The notes under the pieces: generated by a model
Database searches by the model: none
The model's input: the letters and a program-made list of their open reading frames with translations, nothing else
What the model was told of the DNA's origin: nothing
Shown here: piece by piece, positions 24,021 through 32,875 of the stretch
Numbering within the stretch: the first letter of the stretch is position 1
How the letters are laid out: every line of letters begins with the position of its first letter
Made by a program: the position numbers and the translations under genes
DNA from: Microlunatus soli
GTDB lineage: Bacteria > Actinomycetota > Actinomycetes > Propionibacteriales > Propionibacteriaceae
Length of the DNA stretch: 64,000 nt
Direction of reading: 5' to 3'
NCBI RefSeq assembly: GCF_900105385.1
Contig: NZ_LT629772.1
Span: forward strand, 1,426,001-1,490,000

Positions 24021-24032
24021 ATCGGTGTGACA
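24005..24032 (-). promoter_or_regulatory. Candidate ECF41 promoter, leftward
   Basis: The minus strand reads TGTCACA, 16 bp, CGCTC, the mirror image of the rightward site. It lies 42 bp before the sigma gene and would give autoregulation. Confidence 0.5.
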
Positions 24033-24146
24033 TCGCCGGCGGCGAATGTGATCTTCGTCGCGGCTGTCACGTTCACAACGCCGTAGACCCTCTTGAGGGC
24101 TGTAGCGGCGCAGCTGCGTCGCACGACACGCGAGAGAGGTATCGCC

Positions 24147-25283
24147 ATGAGAACCCTGATCCGGGACGCTCGCCTGTTCGACGGCGAGCAGGTAATCGAG
24201 GAAACCGACATCGTGATCGACGGGACGGTGATCGCGGCACCCGACAACACAGCCGCCGATCACGTCGTCGACGGCGCCGGCCGTACGGTGCTGCCCGGCC
24301 TGATCGACGCACACACCCACGTGTTCGACGGCAGTCTGGCCGAAGCGCTTCGGTACGGCGTGACGACGGAGCTGGACATGTTCTGCCTGCCGGCCAATCT
24401 CCGGCGTCAACGACGCCTGGCCCGCGAACGAGACGATGTCGCCGACATCCGCAGTGCCGGCACCCTGGCCACTCCCCCCGGTGGCCATCCTAGCCAACTG
24501 ATGACGGCCCTGGACGACCCTGACAGCTTCGGCGAGGCGATCGGCGCCTTCGACACCATCGCCGAGGTCGGCGAGGCCGCGGCCTTCGTCAGGCGACGGA
24601 TCGAGGAAGGGGCCGATTACCTGAAGGTGATCATCGATGACGGCGCTCTGCACGGCAACCGACTGCCGGTGATGACCGCAGAACTGGCCGCTGCCCTGGT
24701 CGCTGCCGGTCACGATGCCGGCCTGCAGGTGGTCGCTCATGCCCTGTCGCACCGCGAAGTCGTGACTGCGCTCGACGCCGGGGTCGACGTCCTGGCCCAC
24801 GTGTGGACCGACAACGTGGCCGCAGCGGACGAGTTGGCCGCCCGTGTGGTGGAGCAGGGTGTCGGTGTTGTCAGCACCCTGGCCTACTTCGAGGCGGTCG
24901 GGTCGGGGGTCGAAGTGGATCGCTTGAGCGACAGCACGTTCGACAACGCCGTCCGGGTGGCCGCGGCGCTGCACCGCGCCGGGGCGACGCTGCTCGCCGG
25001 AACCGACGCGACACCGTTCGCCCCGAAACACGGGGCGGGACTGCAGCGCGAGCTTCAGTTGTTGACGACTGCCGGATTGACGCCGCTCGAGGCGCTCACT
25101 GCGGCGACGAGCTCGAACGCGGACCGCTTCGGCCTGACCGATCGCGGCCGAATCGCACCGGGTCATCGGGCCGACCTGCTGCTGGTCGACGGCGACCCGA
25201 CCCGAGACATCGGGGCGGTCAGCAACCTGGTCGACGTCTGGCGTCGCGGGGTGCCGCTCGGCGAGGTGAACGTCATGGCGTGA
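24147..25283 (+). CDS. Amidohydrolase family protein
   Basis: 378 aa from the ATG at 24147 with GAGAGAGG before it. The metal-binding motif GLIDAHTHVFDG is present, then a Lys in DYLKVIIDDG, the histidines in VVAHALSHREV and VLAHVWTDN, and an Asp in LLAGTDATPF. This pattern matches imidazolonepropionase-like or prolidase-like amidohydrolases with a binuclear metal site. The substrate is unknown. It is divergent from the ECF41 sigma gene and may be part of its regulon. Confidence 0.88.
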   Translation: MRTLIRDARLFDGEQVIEETDIVIDGTVIAAPDNTAADHVVDGAGRTVLPGLIDAHTHVFDGSLAEALRYGVTTELDMFCLPANLRRQRRLARERDDVADIRSAGTLATPPGGHPSQLMTALDDPDSFGEAIGAFDTIAEVGEAAAFVRRRIEEGADYLKVIIDDGALHGNRLPVMTAELAAALVAAGHDAGLQVVAHALSHREVVTALDAGVDVLAHVWTDNVAAADELAARVVEQGVGVVSTLAYFEAVGSGVEVDRLSDSTFDNAVRVAAALHRAGATLLAGTDATPFAPKHGAGLQRELQLLTTAGLTPLEALTAATSSNADRFGLTDRGRIAPGHRADLLLVDGDPTRDIGAVSNLVDVWRRGVPLGEVNVMA

Positions 25284-25291
25284 TTCCGAAC

Positions 25292-25329
25292 ACTATACGT
25301 ATGAACCATTTCCTGTACATGCGTATAGT
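25292..25329. promoter_or_regulatory. Inverted repeat and -10 box before NmrA gene
   Basis: ACTATACGTATG (25292-25303) and CATGCGTATAGT (25318-25329) match as an inverted repeat at 11 of 12 positions. The right arm contains TATAGT, which ends 6 nt before the GTG start. An operator overlapping a leaderless promoter is likely; the regulator is unknown. Confidence 0.55.
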
Positions 25330-25335
25330 TTAGGG

Positions 25336-26316
25336 GTGATCAGACCTTCCCTCTCGCCCGTGACAACAGACCCACCCGATGCCTCGGTGGCCGCCGGCCC
25401 GATTGTGGTGACCGGCGCCACCGGACTTCAGGGAGGCGCAACGGCGCGACATCTGCTCCGGAACGGGCGGTCCGTGCACGCTCTGGTACGCGATCCGGGC
25501 TCACCCCGAGCCCGGATCCTGCAGGACCTCGGGGCAACGCTCGTCCGAGGCGACATGAGCGACATCGCATCGCTGCGGGCGGCGTTCGCTCAGGCGGTCG
25601 GCGTCTTCAGTGTGCAGCCGACCGCCGGTTATCCGGGCACTCCGGCTGACTTCTCCGTCGGCGACGAGGTTGCGCTCGGGGTCGCCGTTGCCGAGGCCGC
25701 CACGGCGGCCGGTGTTCAGCATCTGGTCTACGCCTCGGTCGGCGGCGCAGAGCGGGACAGCGGCATCCGCCGGTGGCAGAGCAAATGGCAGATCGAGCAG
25801 CGCATCGCCGAGCTCGGGATCCCGGCAACGATTCTGCGACCGGTCCGGTTCATGGAGAACCAGTTCCATCCCGAGCTCGGCATCCGCGACGGTGTGCTGA
25901 CCGACGTGTTCCAACCCCAGGTACCGGTCCAGTTGATTGCCAGCACCGACATCGGAGCCTTCGCCGCATTGGCCTTTGCCCACCCCGATGAGTACGTCGG
26001 ACAGGCGCTCGAACTCGCCGGCGACGAGCTCACGATGCCCCAGATCGTTCAAGCGATCACGGCGGCAACAGGGCAGCCCGTGGCCTACCACGCGATCGCA
26101 CGGGACGCCCTCGGCGGCGCCGATCCCGACGCCCTCGCCGGCTACATCTTCGCCAACGAACGCGAAGGATGGCGGGCCGACATCGCGGCCCTGCGCTCCG
26201 TGTATCCCGCACTACTCACCTTCGAGACCTGGCTGTCGGCCCGCTACCCCGCGCGGACGGATCGCGACAGCCGGCCGACCGCCGAGCGCTCCGGAACATC
26301 GGAGTCGAGGGCATGA
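25336..26316 (+). CDS. NmrA/NAD(P)-binding Rossmann protein
   Basis: 326 aa from a GTG. The Rossmann motif is VVTGATGLQGGATARHLL, followed by VRDPGS and later YASVGGAERDSG and LRPVRFMEN, as in NmrA-like atypical SDR proteins. Members act as redox sensors or as NAD(P)H quinone reductases; catalysis is uncertain. It starts a three-gene coupled operon with a DUF2306 protein and a flavin reductase. Such an epimerase-like gene is a known kind of ECF41 neighbour. Confidence 0.85.
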   Translation: MIRPSLSPVTTDPPDASVAAGPIVVTGATGLQGGATARHLLRNGRSVHALVRDPGSPRARILQDLGATLVRGDMSDIASLRAAFAQAVGVFSVQPTAGYPGTPADFSVGDEVALGVAVAEAATAAGVQHLVYASVGGAERDSGIRRWQSKWQIEQRIAELGIPATILRPVRFMENQFHPELGIRDGVLTDVFQPQVPVQLIASTDIGAFAALAFAHPDEYVGQALELAGDELTMPQIVQAITAATGQPVAYHAIARDALGGADPDALAGYIFANEREGWRADIAALRSVYPALLTFETWLSARYPARTDRDSRPTAERSGTSESRA

Positions 26317-27110
26317 GTGGTACACCCATCCCCGATGACAACCGACGACACCGCTCTCGGCCGGCACCGGTCAAGCCCTGGTGGCGGCGGCCGTGGATCG
26401 TCCCGCTGGCGATCGCCACGATCGCCTTTCTGATCTATGCGCTGCCGCCCTACGTGTCACTCGACCCGGCGACGTCGCGGATCGACGTCCCGGCCGCCCC
26501 GATCTACTATCCGGCGTTGGTGATCCACATCTTTGCCGGCTCGGTGATGCTGTGTTGCGCCGTGCTGCAACTGTGGCCCTGGCTGCGTCGCCGGCATCTG
26601 CCGGTGCATCGGTGGAGCGGCCGGCTGTACATGATCTGCGCGATCCCTGTCTTCTTCGGCGGTCTGATCGTCGCGCAGTTCCCGCAGGGCGGTCCGGTCC
26701 AACAGGTGGCCAACACGATGCTCGGTCTGCTGTTCGGCACCACCACCGCTCTCGGTTATCGCGCCGTCCGACAACGTCGGATCGGAGATCATCGGGAGTG
26801 GATGATCCGCAGCTTCGCCCTCGCCTCATCCATCGTGGCCAACCGCGTGTGGACGGTCATCTGTGTCGCGATCCTCAGCCCCAACGACGAACCCGACGGG
26901 CTGACAGCCGCAATCGGCATCGCGACCTGGCTCAGCTGGGTGGTGAATCTGATCATCGCTGAGGCCTGGCTGCATCGTCGCAACGGAAGACGACAACGGC
27001 CCGCGCGGCGAGACAATGCTCCACGCACCTCGGATTCGTCCTCCGATTCCGATCAGCACAGTCGGCCGGTTGCCGCTGCCGGCCCGCTCGCAACGGAGCC
27101 GCAACAGTGA
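26313..27110 (+). CDS. DUF2306 membrane protein
   Basis: 265 aa from the ATG at 26313, overlapping the NmrA stop by 4 bp (ATGA). It has about seven membrane helices, with histidines in VIHIFAGSVMLCC, RHLPVHRWSGRLYM and IGDHREWMIRSFALA that fit the DUF2306 pattern and could bind haem or metal. The function is unknown. The Ser/Arg-rich C-terminus is cytoplasmic and disordered. The next gene overlaps its end. Confidence 0.82.
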   Translation: MSGTPIPDDNRRHRSRPAPVKPWWRRPWIVPLAIATIAFLIYALPPYVSLDPATSRIDVPAAPIYYPALVIHIFAGSVMLCCAVLQLWPWLRRRHLPVHRWSGRLYMICAIPVFFGGLIVAQFPQGGPVQQVANTMLGLLFGTTTALGYRAVRQRRIGDHREWMIRSFALASSIVANRVWTVICVAILSPNDEPDGLTAAIGIATWLSWVVNLIIAEAWLHRRNGRRQRPARRDNAPRTSDSSSDSDQHSRPVAAAGPLATEPQQ

Positions 27111-27775
27111 CGGATCCACGACGGTCGACCGACCGACAACGGGCCGGTCGGAACGTCACCATCCTGACCGCAAGTCCGCGAGCAGGCGGCAACTCGACGG
27201 CACTCGCCAGGGCCTGTGCCCAGGGCGCCCGCGAAGCCGGCGAGCGAGTGACCATGATCAATCTCAACGAGTGGGTCGGCGGCGGCTTCCTGCGAGATTG
27301 TCGAGTGTGTCGCGACGACCGCGGACGGTGCACGATCGATGATCGCTACTCGACCTTGATCACCGACGTCGTGGCGCCGGCCGACGCGATCGTCTTTGCG
27401 TCCCCGCTCTACTTCTACGCGGTCGCCGGGGTGCTGAAGAACTTCCTTGATCGTCTGGTGTGCTACCTCGGCGCCAGCCACAGCACTGATCTGTCGGAAG
27501 CGCTCGCACGACAGAGGACGGCGCTCTTGATCACGAGCGAAGAGAGCTACCCGGGCCTGCTGACCGGCGTCGCCGCACAGTTCCATGAGATGTCGCGTTA
27601 CCTGGGGCAGGACCTGGTCGCTATCGTGCACGGAGTAGGCAATCACCGCGGCGAAGTGGCTCGCGATCCCGACGATCCGATCGAGACGGCCAGGAGGCTG
27701 GGACACGAGCTCTTCACCCGGCACACCAGCGACTACACCGCCGCCACCGTACGCAGCCACCACGTCTGGGGTTGA
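27107..27775 (+). CDS. NADPH-dependent FMN reductase-like flavoprotein
   Basis: 222 aa starting by GTGA overlap with the DUF2306 stop. The flavodoxin-like FMN site is TILTASPRAGGNSTALARA, then FASPLYFYAVAGVLKNFLDR. A cluster CRVCRDDRGRC lies where iron-sulfur flavoproteins carry cysteines, but the spacing is not the full four-Cys set. It likely reduces FMN or a small quinone-type substrate. It is the third gene of the NmrA operon. Confidence 0.85.
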   Translation: MTDPRRSTDRQRAGRNVTILTASPRAGGNSTALARACAQGAREAGERVTMINLNEWVGGGFLRDCRVCRDDRGRCTIDDRYSTLITDVVAPADAIVFASPLYFYAVAGVLKNFLDRLVCYLGASHSTDLSEALARQRTALLITSEESYPGLLTGVAAQFHEMSRYLGQDLVAIVHGVGNHRGEVARDPDDPIETARRLGHELFTRHTSDYTAATVRSHHVWG

Positions 27776-27779
27776 CATC

Positions 27780-28490
27780 ATGACCATGCCACCGGTTGAC
27801 ACCGAACGCGATTGCTACGGCGTTGCTGGGCGAACGGTCCTGCTCTCCGTAATCGGCAGTCCGGGGACCGGCAAGTCGACGCTGTGCGGGACTCTGTGCC
27901 GGCACTACGCGTCACAGGGTCTCTGCGTCGAACGTTTCGAAGAGCACCACATCATGACCCACCCCGACTACCGCACGGTCGCAGCCGAGTTCGGTGACTC
28001 CGCTCAGGTGGCACCCGGGACCTTGATCGACGCGTTCGCCCGATACGCGGGGCGTTGCATCGACAACGGCCGCGACCTGGTGATCACCGACGCGCTGATC
28101 CCGCACATCCCGTCCCTGCTTGCGTGGGGTCACTCCGAGTCCGAGATCGCGTCGGTGATCACCGAACTCGAGAAGGTGTCCGGCGACCTGACCGTGATCA
28201 TCATCATGCTCACCTCCGACCCGGCCGTGACCCTGCCGCGCGCGATCGCCCGTGAGGCCGACGGATGGGCCGACAGCTACATCCAGAAGCTGACCGCGGC
28301 TCCGGGAACCGCCCACGTCGTCGACCTGCCGACGGCGATCCAGCATCTTCGTGATGAGGCGGCGGTGAGCCGCCGTCTGATCAGCCGCAGCGGGTGGCAG
28401 CTGATCACCGTCGACGCCACCGCCGACCCGTCGCGGGTGGCCGAGCTGGTGCTCGAGCGGCTGGGCGAACGATCGGCCCCTTCGGCCTGA
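27780..28490 (+). CDS. P-loop nucleotide kinase-like protein
   Basis: 236 aa. The Walker A is IGSPGTGKSTLCGTL (about residues 22-36). A DALIPHIPSL segment sits where kinases of this shape carry a Walker B-like acidic residue. It resembles AAA/adenylate-kinase-like P-loop kinases, but a specific family is not recognised. It follows the flavoprotein gene by 4 bp and is probably co-transcribed. Phosphoryl transfer is inferred only. Confidence 0.65.
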   Translation: MTMPPVDTERDCYGVAGRTVLLSVIGSPGTGKSTLCGTLCRHYASQGLCVERFEEHHIMTHPDYRTVAAEFGDSAQVAPGTLIDAFARYAGRCIDNGRDLVITDALIPHIPSLLAWGHSESEIASVITELEKVSGDLTVIIIMLTSDPAVTLPRAIAREADGWADSYIQKLTAAPGTAHVVDLPTAIQHLRDEAAVSRRLISRSGWQLITVDATADPSRVAELVLERLGERSAPSA

Positions 28491-28562
28491 GCGTTCTCCC
28501 GGGCAGTCCCATGATCGGCCCCGCGCAGGCAGTCGACCGGCAGCAGGGGCCCGAGCACGGCG

Positions 28563-30353
28563 TCAGACGGAGTCGGCGTCGAGCTCTCGCCGACCGGCAC
28601 TCCAGGCCGACCAGAGTCGGTGATAGCCGCCGCCGAGTGCGAGCAACTCCTGATGGGTGCCCTGCTCGACCACTGCTCCGCCGTCCATCACCAGGATGGT
28701 GTCGGCCCGGGAGGCCTGGTCCAGGCGATGCGCAACGACCAAAGCCGAACGGCCGCGGGTCACCTCGTCGGCGGCGTCCTCCAACGCTCCTGCTCCCGCC
28801 GAGCCGGCTTCGGCGGTGGCCTCGTCCATCACCACGATGGCCGGGTCGAGCAACAGCAGCCGGGCCAATGCGAGCTGCTGCGCGGCGACCGGCTCCAACT
28901 GGAGGCCGCGGGCACCGACTTCGGTGTCCAGCCCTGATGGCAGCCGATCGAACCACGGCTGGGCATGGACCCGGTCGAGCGCCGAGAGCAGCTCGGCGTC
29001 GGTGGCGTCCGGCTTGGCCAACGTCAGATCCTGCCGAAGGGTCCCGGAGAAGACGTGCACCTCCTGGCTGACCGTCGCGATCCGGGCGATACGTTCACGG
29101 TCGGAGAGCTCGGACACCGGATAGCCGTCGACCAGGACGACGCCCTCGTCGGGCACCCGCAGGCCCGCCAGCAACGCTGCCACCGTAGTCTTTCCGGCGC
29201 CGGAAGCCCCGACGATGGCAACGGTTTCGCCCGGATTGATCATGATGTTGACCTGGCGAACGGCCCACCCGCCGCCATAACTGAAGCTGACGTTGCGCAG
29301 CTCGACCCGGCCGCGTGGTGCGTCGACACCGCTGTCCGGCACCGGGACCGGCGGATCGGAAACCACGCCGACGATCCGGGCCAGCGAGGCGTATCCGGAC
29401 TGGACGACGTCCAGCACCCGCATGAACATGTTCATCGGCCCACGGGTCCGGATGATCATTAGCACCGCGCCGGTGACGGCTCCCACGGTGAGTGCGTCGG
29501 TGGACACCAGGTAATACCCCACCGACAGAGCCATTCCGAGCATCAGCAGTTCGATGCCGAGCATCCAGGTGTTCAGTACAAGCATCGTGGTACGGGCTCT
29601 GATCCCCTTGCGGACAACGCTCCAGGAGGCGTTCGCGATCTCGATGTGCATCCGCTCCTCCATCGAGAACGCCCGGACCGTCGCGCGACCACGGATGGCT
29701 TCCAGCACCCGTCGGGCCCGTTCGGCCATCGCCGCCCGCTCGGCGGCATAACGCTTCGGTGCTCGTGCGAGATAGATCCGCGAGGCAAGGTAGTACACCG
29801 GGGCGACCACCACCGGGATGATCATGAAATGCCAGTCCACCGTCGACAACGCGATCACCGTGGCGACGATCGAGAACAGCGAGGTCGACAGCGTCGGCAG
29901 CGTCTCGGACACGGCTGCGGAGAGTTCGGCGACGTCATCGGTGGACCGGCTGACCAGGTCGCCGGTGCCGGCGTCCTCGACCTGATGGGTGGGAAGGCCC
30001 AACGCGGTCCCCACCATGTCCTGCCGCAGGTTGGCGATCACTCGCTCGGACAGTCGGGACACGAGGTAGTACCCGGCGGCACCCATGGCCGCCGCGGCGA
30101 CGGCGAGGACGACCAGTTCGACACAGATCCGCCACATCGGTTTTGCGGTCCGCGCACCGGTGACCAGGTCGACGATCTGGCCCATCAGCTGCGGCACCAG
30201 CACACCGGCGTAGGAGCCGAGACCGAGCAGCACCACGGCCAGCGCGAACCACCACTTCGCGTACCGGACCCGGCCCAGTTGGCGTGCCACCTCGCGCCGG
30301 ACCTGCCGCAGGTTGGCCAGCGGAAACCGCAGCCCGGTGTCCACCTGGCTCAT
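28563..30353 (-). CDS. Heterodimeric ABC exporter, ATPase-competent subunit
   Basis: 596 aa: six membrane helices (about 1-330) fused to a nucleotide-binding domain. Walker A is GASGAGKTT, the Q-loop is TVSQEVHVFSGTL, Walker B with catalytic Glu is IVVMDEATAE, and the H-loop is VVAHRLDQ. The signature LSGGQ is missing: the corresponding stretch reads QLEPVAAQQLALARLLL. The start overlaps the upstream subunit stop by 4 bp. The partner keeps LSGGQ but has lost its own Walker A, so only one composite ATP site can form. The exported substrate is unknown. Confidence 0.92.
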   Translation of the reverse strand: MSQVDTGLRFPLANLRQVRREVARQLGRVRYAKWWFALAVVLLGLGSYAGVLVPQLMGQIVDLVTGARTAKPMWRICVELVVLAVAAAAMGAAGYYLVSRLSERVIANLRQDMVGTALGLPTHQVEDAGTGDLVSRSTDDVAELSAAVSETLPTLSTSLFSIVATVIALSTVDWHFMIIPVVVAPVYYLASRIYLARAPKRYAAERAAMAERARRVLEAIRGRATVRAFSMEERMHIEIANASWSVVRKGIRARTTMLVLNTWMLGIELLMLGMALSVGYYLVSTDALTVGAVTGAVLMIIRTRGPMNMFMRVLDVVQSGYASLARIVGVVSDPPVPVPDSGVDAPRGRVELRNVSFSYGGGWAVRQVNIMINPGETVAIVGASGAGKTTVAALLAGLRVPDEGVVLVDGYPVSELSDRERIARIATVSQEVHVFSGTLRQDLTLAKPDATDAELLSALDRVHAQPWFDRLPSGLDTEVGARGLQLEPVAAQQLALARLLLLDPAIVVMDEATAEAGSAGAGALEDAADEVTRGRSALVVAHRLDQASRADTILVMDGGAVVEQGTHQELLALGGGYHRLWSAWSAGRRELDADSV

Positions 30354-31942
30354 GCGGCCCGCTCTCCACCCAACTCGGCGGCCGCTGCCAGCAGATCCTC
30401 AGCGTGCAGGTGATTGGCGGCCACCGCGTTCCAGGCGGGCGCTTCGCTGAACACCAGCGTGATCTTGTCGGCGCGATGCTTCGCGACCCGATCGGCGATC
30501 TTCTGCTCGGTCACCGAGTCCACGGCCGTGGTCGGATCCTGCAGGACGAGGACCTCGGGATCGAACGCGACCGCACGGGCCAATGCCACCCGCTGCCGCT
30601 GACCGCCGGACAGCATCCGGCCGCCCTCGCCCACCCGCTTGTCGGGGCCTTCGGGGATGTCGTCACAGCTGGCGACGTACAGCGCCCGTTCGGCGATCAT
30701 CCGGTCGGGATGGACGTTGTCGGCGACGTTGCCGTCGAACAGATCGCTCGCGTGTGGAGCGACGATCACCCGGTGCCGGGGCAGCGATTCCAGCCTGGAG
30801 ACCAGCGCGTGATCGATGCCGCGGACGACCGTCAGCCCGGTGGGCAGTGCGTCGACGAACGCGGCGGTCCTGACGGCGTCGGCCTCGGAGCCGCGCTCGA
30901 ATCCCGCACCGAGCACTTCACGGATCCGCTGTCCGGACGCCTCCGCCGACGCCCACCGGGAGGCGAGGTTGCGGCCGAACATCGTCATCGGGGTGATCAG
31001 GAACTGGGTCAGTCCGACAACGGTGATCAACTGGCCGATCGTCACCACCCCGTTCAGCGCCAGCACGCCGGCGGCGATGCCGAGCCCGGCGACGAAGAGG
31101 GCTCCGGCTGCCTCGGTGACACCATTCAGCCGCGCCTCGGCCGCGTTCGCCTCGATGGTCCTGGCGTACGCCGTCCCGGAGACCTCGTCGTAGCGTCCGC
31201 GGACGGTGACGATCGCGCCCAGTCCCTTGAGGATCCGCAGTCCCTGCACCACATCGGTGGCGGTGGCGGCCGTCTGCGCGATCGCCTGCTGTCGGGCGAC
31301 CGATCGGCGTTGCAGCGGGCGGCCGACCCGCAACGCGACGACGACCAGCAGTGGCCCGCCGACCAGCGTGGCCAGGCTGAGCCAGGGGTTGATGGTGAAC
31401 ATCATGATCGCGCCGTAGGTGATGGACGCCGCCTCGGCGACCGGCATCACCGTCATCATCACGATCTCCCCCACCCGGGTGGTGTCGGAGGAGGCGATCG
31501 ACAACAGGCCACCGGCGGTACGCTCCCGGCCGGCGAAGCCGCGCGGATCCTGGATCCGGTCGGTGACCATGGTGCGCAGGTCGTGGCTGACCAACTGCTG
31601 GCTGCGGATCAGCATCGACCGCGCGACCCAGCTGACCCCGACGGCGACCAGGTACAGGCCGGCCAGCACGATCAGCCAGAATCCCAACCGGGCAAGGGAC
31701 AACGCGGCGATGGCTTCGTCGACGGCATGCCCAACCACCACCGGCGTCAGGCCGTTGCAGACGAAGGTCGCCGCCATGCAGATCGACGCGACGAAACTCC
31801 ACGGACGCTGGGAGAGGGCCACCTTGAGCGTCCACGCCTTGGCATCCGGTGCGGGCATCTTGGACGGGCGCCCGCCCGGCCCGGGTAGTGCCGCGTAGTC
31901 GACGACAGTCTCCGGGAGGGACGCGTGATCAGCAGCTGGCAC
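30350..31942 (-). CDS. Heterodimeric ABC exporter, degenerate subunit
   Basis: 530 aa: six membrane helices followed by a shortened nucleotide-binding domain. No Walker A can be found: the segment leading to the Q-loop position reads VVRGIDHALVSRLESLPRHR. The Q-loop Gln is replaced (VAPHASDLFDGNV). The signature MLSGGQRQRVALARA is perfect. Walker B is altered (VLVLQDPTTA) and the switch His is absent (LVFSEAPAW). The subunit therefore supplies only the signature motif to its partner. It is 36 bp after the DapA-like gene, so it may belong to the sugar operon. Confidence 0.9.
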   Translation of the reverse strand: MPAADHASLPETVVDYAALPGPGGRPSKMPAPDAKAWTLKVALSQRPWSFVASICMAATFVCNGLTPVVVGHAVDEAIAALSLARLGFWLIVLAGLYLVAVGVSWVARSMLIRSQQLVSHDLRTMVTDRIQDPRGFAGRERTAGGLLSIASSDTTRVGEIVMMTVMPVAEAASITYGAIMMFTINPWLSLATLVGGPLLVVVALRVGRPLQRRSVARQQAIAQTAATATDVVQGLRILKGLGAIVTVRGRYDEVSGTAYARTIEANAAEARLNGVTEAAGALFVAGLGIAAGVLALNGVVTIGQLITVVGLTQFLITPMTMFGRNLASRWASAEASGQRIREVLGAGFERGSEADAVRTAAFVDALPTGLTVVRGIDHALVSRLESLPRHRVIVAPHASDLFDGNVADNVHPDRMIAERALYVASCDDIPEGPDKRVGEGGRMLSGGQRQRVALARAVAFDPEVLVLQDPTTAVDSVTEQKIADRVAKHRADKITLVFSEAPAWNAVAANHLHAEDLLAAAAELGGERAA

Positions 31943-31978
31943 GACCTCGGATCGTACCGGACCAGATGCCTGGCCGGC

Positions 31979-32875
31979 TCAGCTTCGGCCGACCAACCGC
32001 TCGATCTGATCGGCCAGCGGTGCGGACAGGTCCGGCATCGACATCCTGGATCGCCAGGCTCGTCCGGTGATCAACTGCAGAGCGTACTTCTGGCGCGCGA
32101 TCGACGGGCCGAGCAGACCGACGATCTCGGCGACTCGACCGGGCTCGTCGATCGCCTGCAGCAGCAGGTCGGGAACGGCCGGGAAGCAACCGGAGACGAC
32201 GCCGGTGCCGCCGTCGTCGCGGATCGTCGGGAGCCGCGAATCGTCACCCGTGTAGAGCTCCTGGTCGTCCCGCAGCCGGCTGCGGAAGGCGTCGAAATGA
32301 TCATTGGCACGGCCGGAGAGCTTGACGCCGACGATGTTCGCCGGCGCCATCAACCGGGCGAACGTCTCCGGCTCGACGGTGACACCGGTGCGATCGGGAA
32401 ACAGGTACGGATAGATGCTCAGCTGCGGATGCCGTTCGGCAAAGGTGTGGAAGTGCGCCACCACCTGCTCGGCATCGGCGGGGAGATAGTACGGCGTCAG
32501 CAGCGCCACTCTGGTCACGCCGACGGAGGCCGCGTCCTCGGCCAACCGGTCCGACGCCGTCAAGGAGGCCGCACCGACGTGGGTGATCACCTTGTCGGCG
32601 CCGACGGCCCGGACCGCGACCTCGGTCAGCGTCCTGCGTTCGTCGCGGTCCAGCGCCGGGAACTCGCCGGTGGTGCCGGCGACCAGGACGTCGGCATGAC
32701 CGGCCGGCAGCCGGGACAGGACGTCGGCGAACGCGTCGGGGTCGACCCGATCATGATCGTCGAACGGTGTCGGCACGGCCGAAATGATCAGCGGCGACTC
32801 GTCCGTTCGATGAGCTGCCGTCGGAAGGGGTGTTTCCGGCACGGGGTTGTCGGGCATCGGGCAAGGAGCGGTCAC
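31979..32875 (-). CDS. DapA/NanA-family aldolase or dehydratase
   Basis: 298 aa from a GTG at 32875, which overlaps the sialidase-like gene's stop by 4 bp (GTGA). TIM-barrel features of the family include VAGTTGEFPALDRDERRTL, YYLPADAEQV and the Schiff-base lysine in NIVGVKLSGRAND. Family members include dihydrodipicolinate synthase and N-acetylneuraminate lyase. Beside a sialidase-like gene, a role in sialic-acid or related sugar-acid cleavage is suggested but not proven. A start at 32857 is also possible. Confidence 0.85.
   Translation of the reverse strand: MTAPCPMPDNPVPETPLPTAAHRTDESPLIISAVPTPFDDHDRVDPDAFADVLSRLPAGHADVLVAGTTGEFPALDRDERRTLTEVAVRAVGADKVITHVGAASLTASDRLAEDAASVGVTRVALLTPYYLPADAEQVVAHFHTFAERHPQLSIYPYLFPDRTGVTVEPETFARLMAPANIVGVKLSGRANDHFDAFRSRLRDDQELYTGDDSRLPTIRDDGGTGVVSGCFPAVPDLLLQAIDEPGRVAEIVGLLGPSIARQKYALQLITGRAWRSRMSMPDLSAPLADQIERLVGRS

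Noticed and set aside
23082..25166. A 694-aa open frame covering the ECF41 gene and beyond
   Set aside because: The part beyond 23963 is antisense to a good amidohydrolase gene and lacks any domain; the sigma factor starts naturally at 23963.
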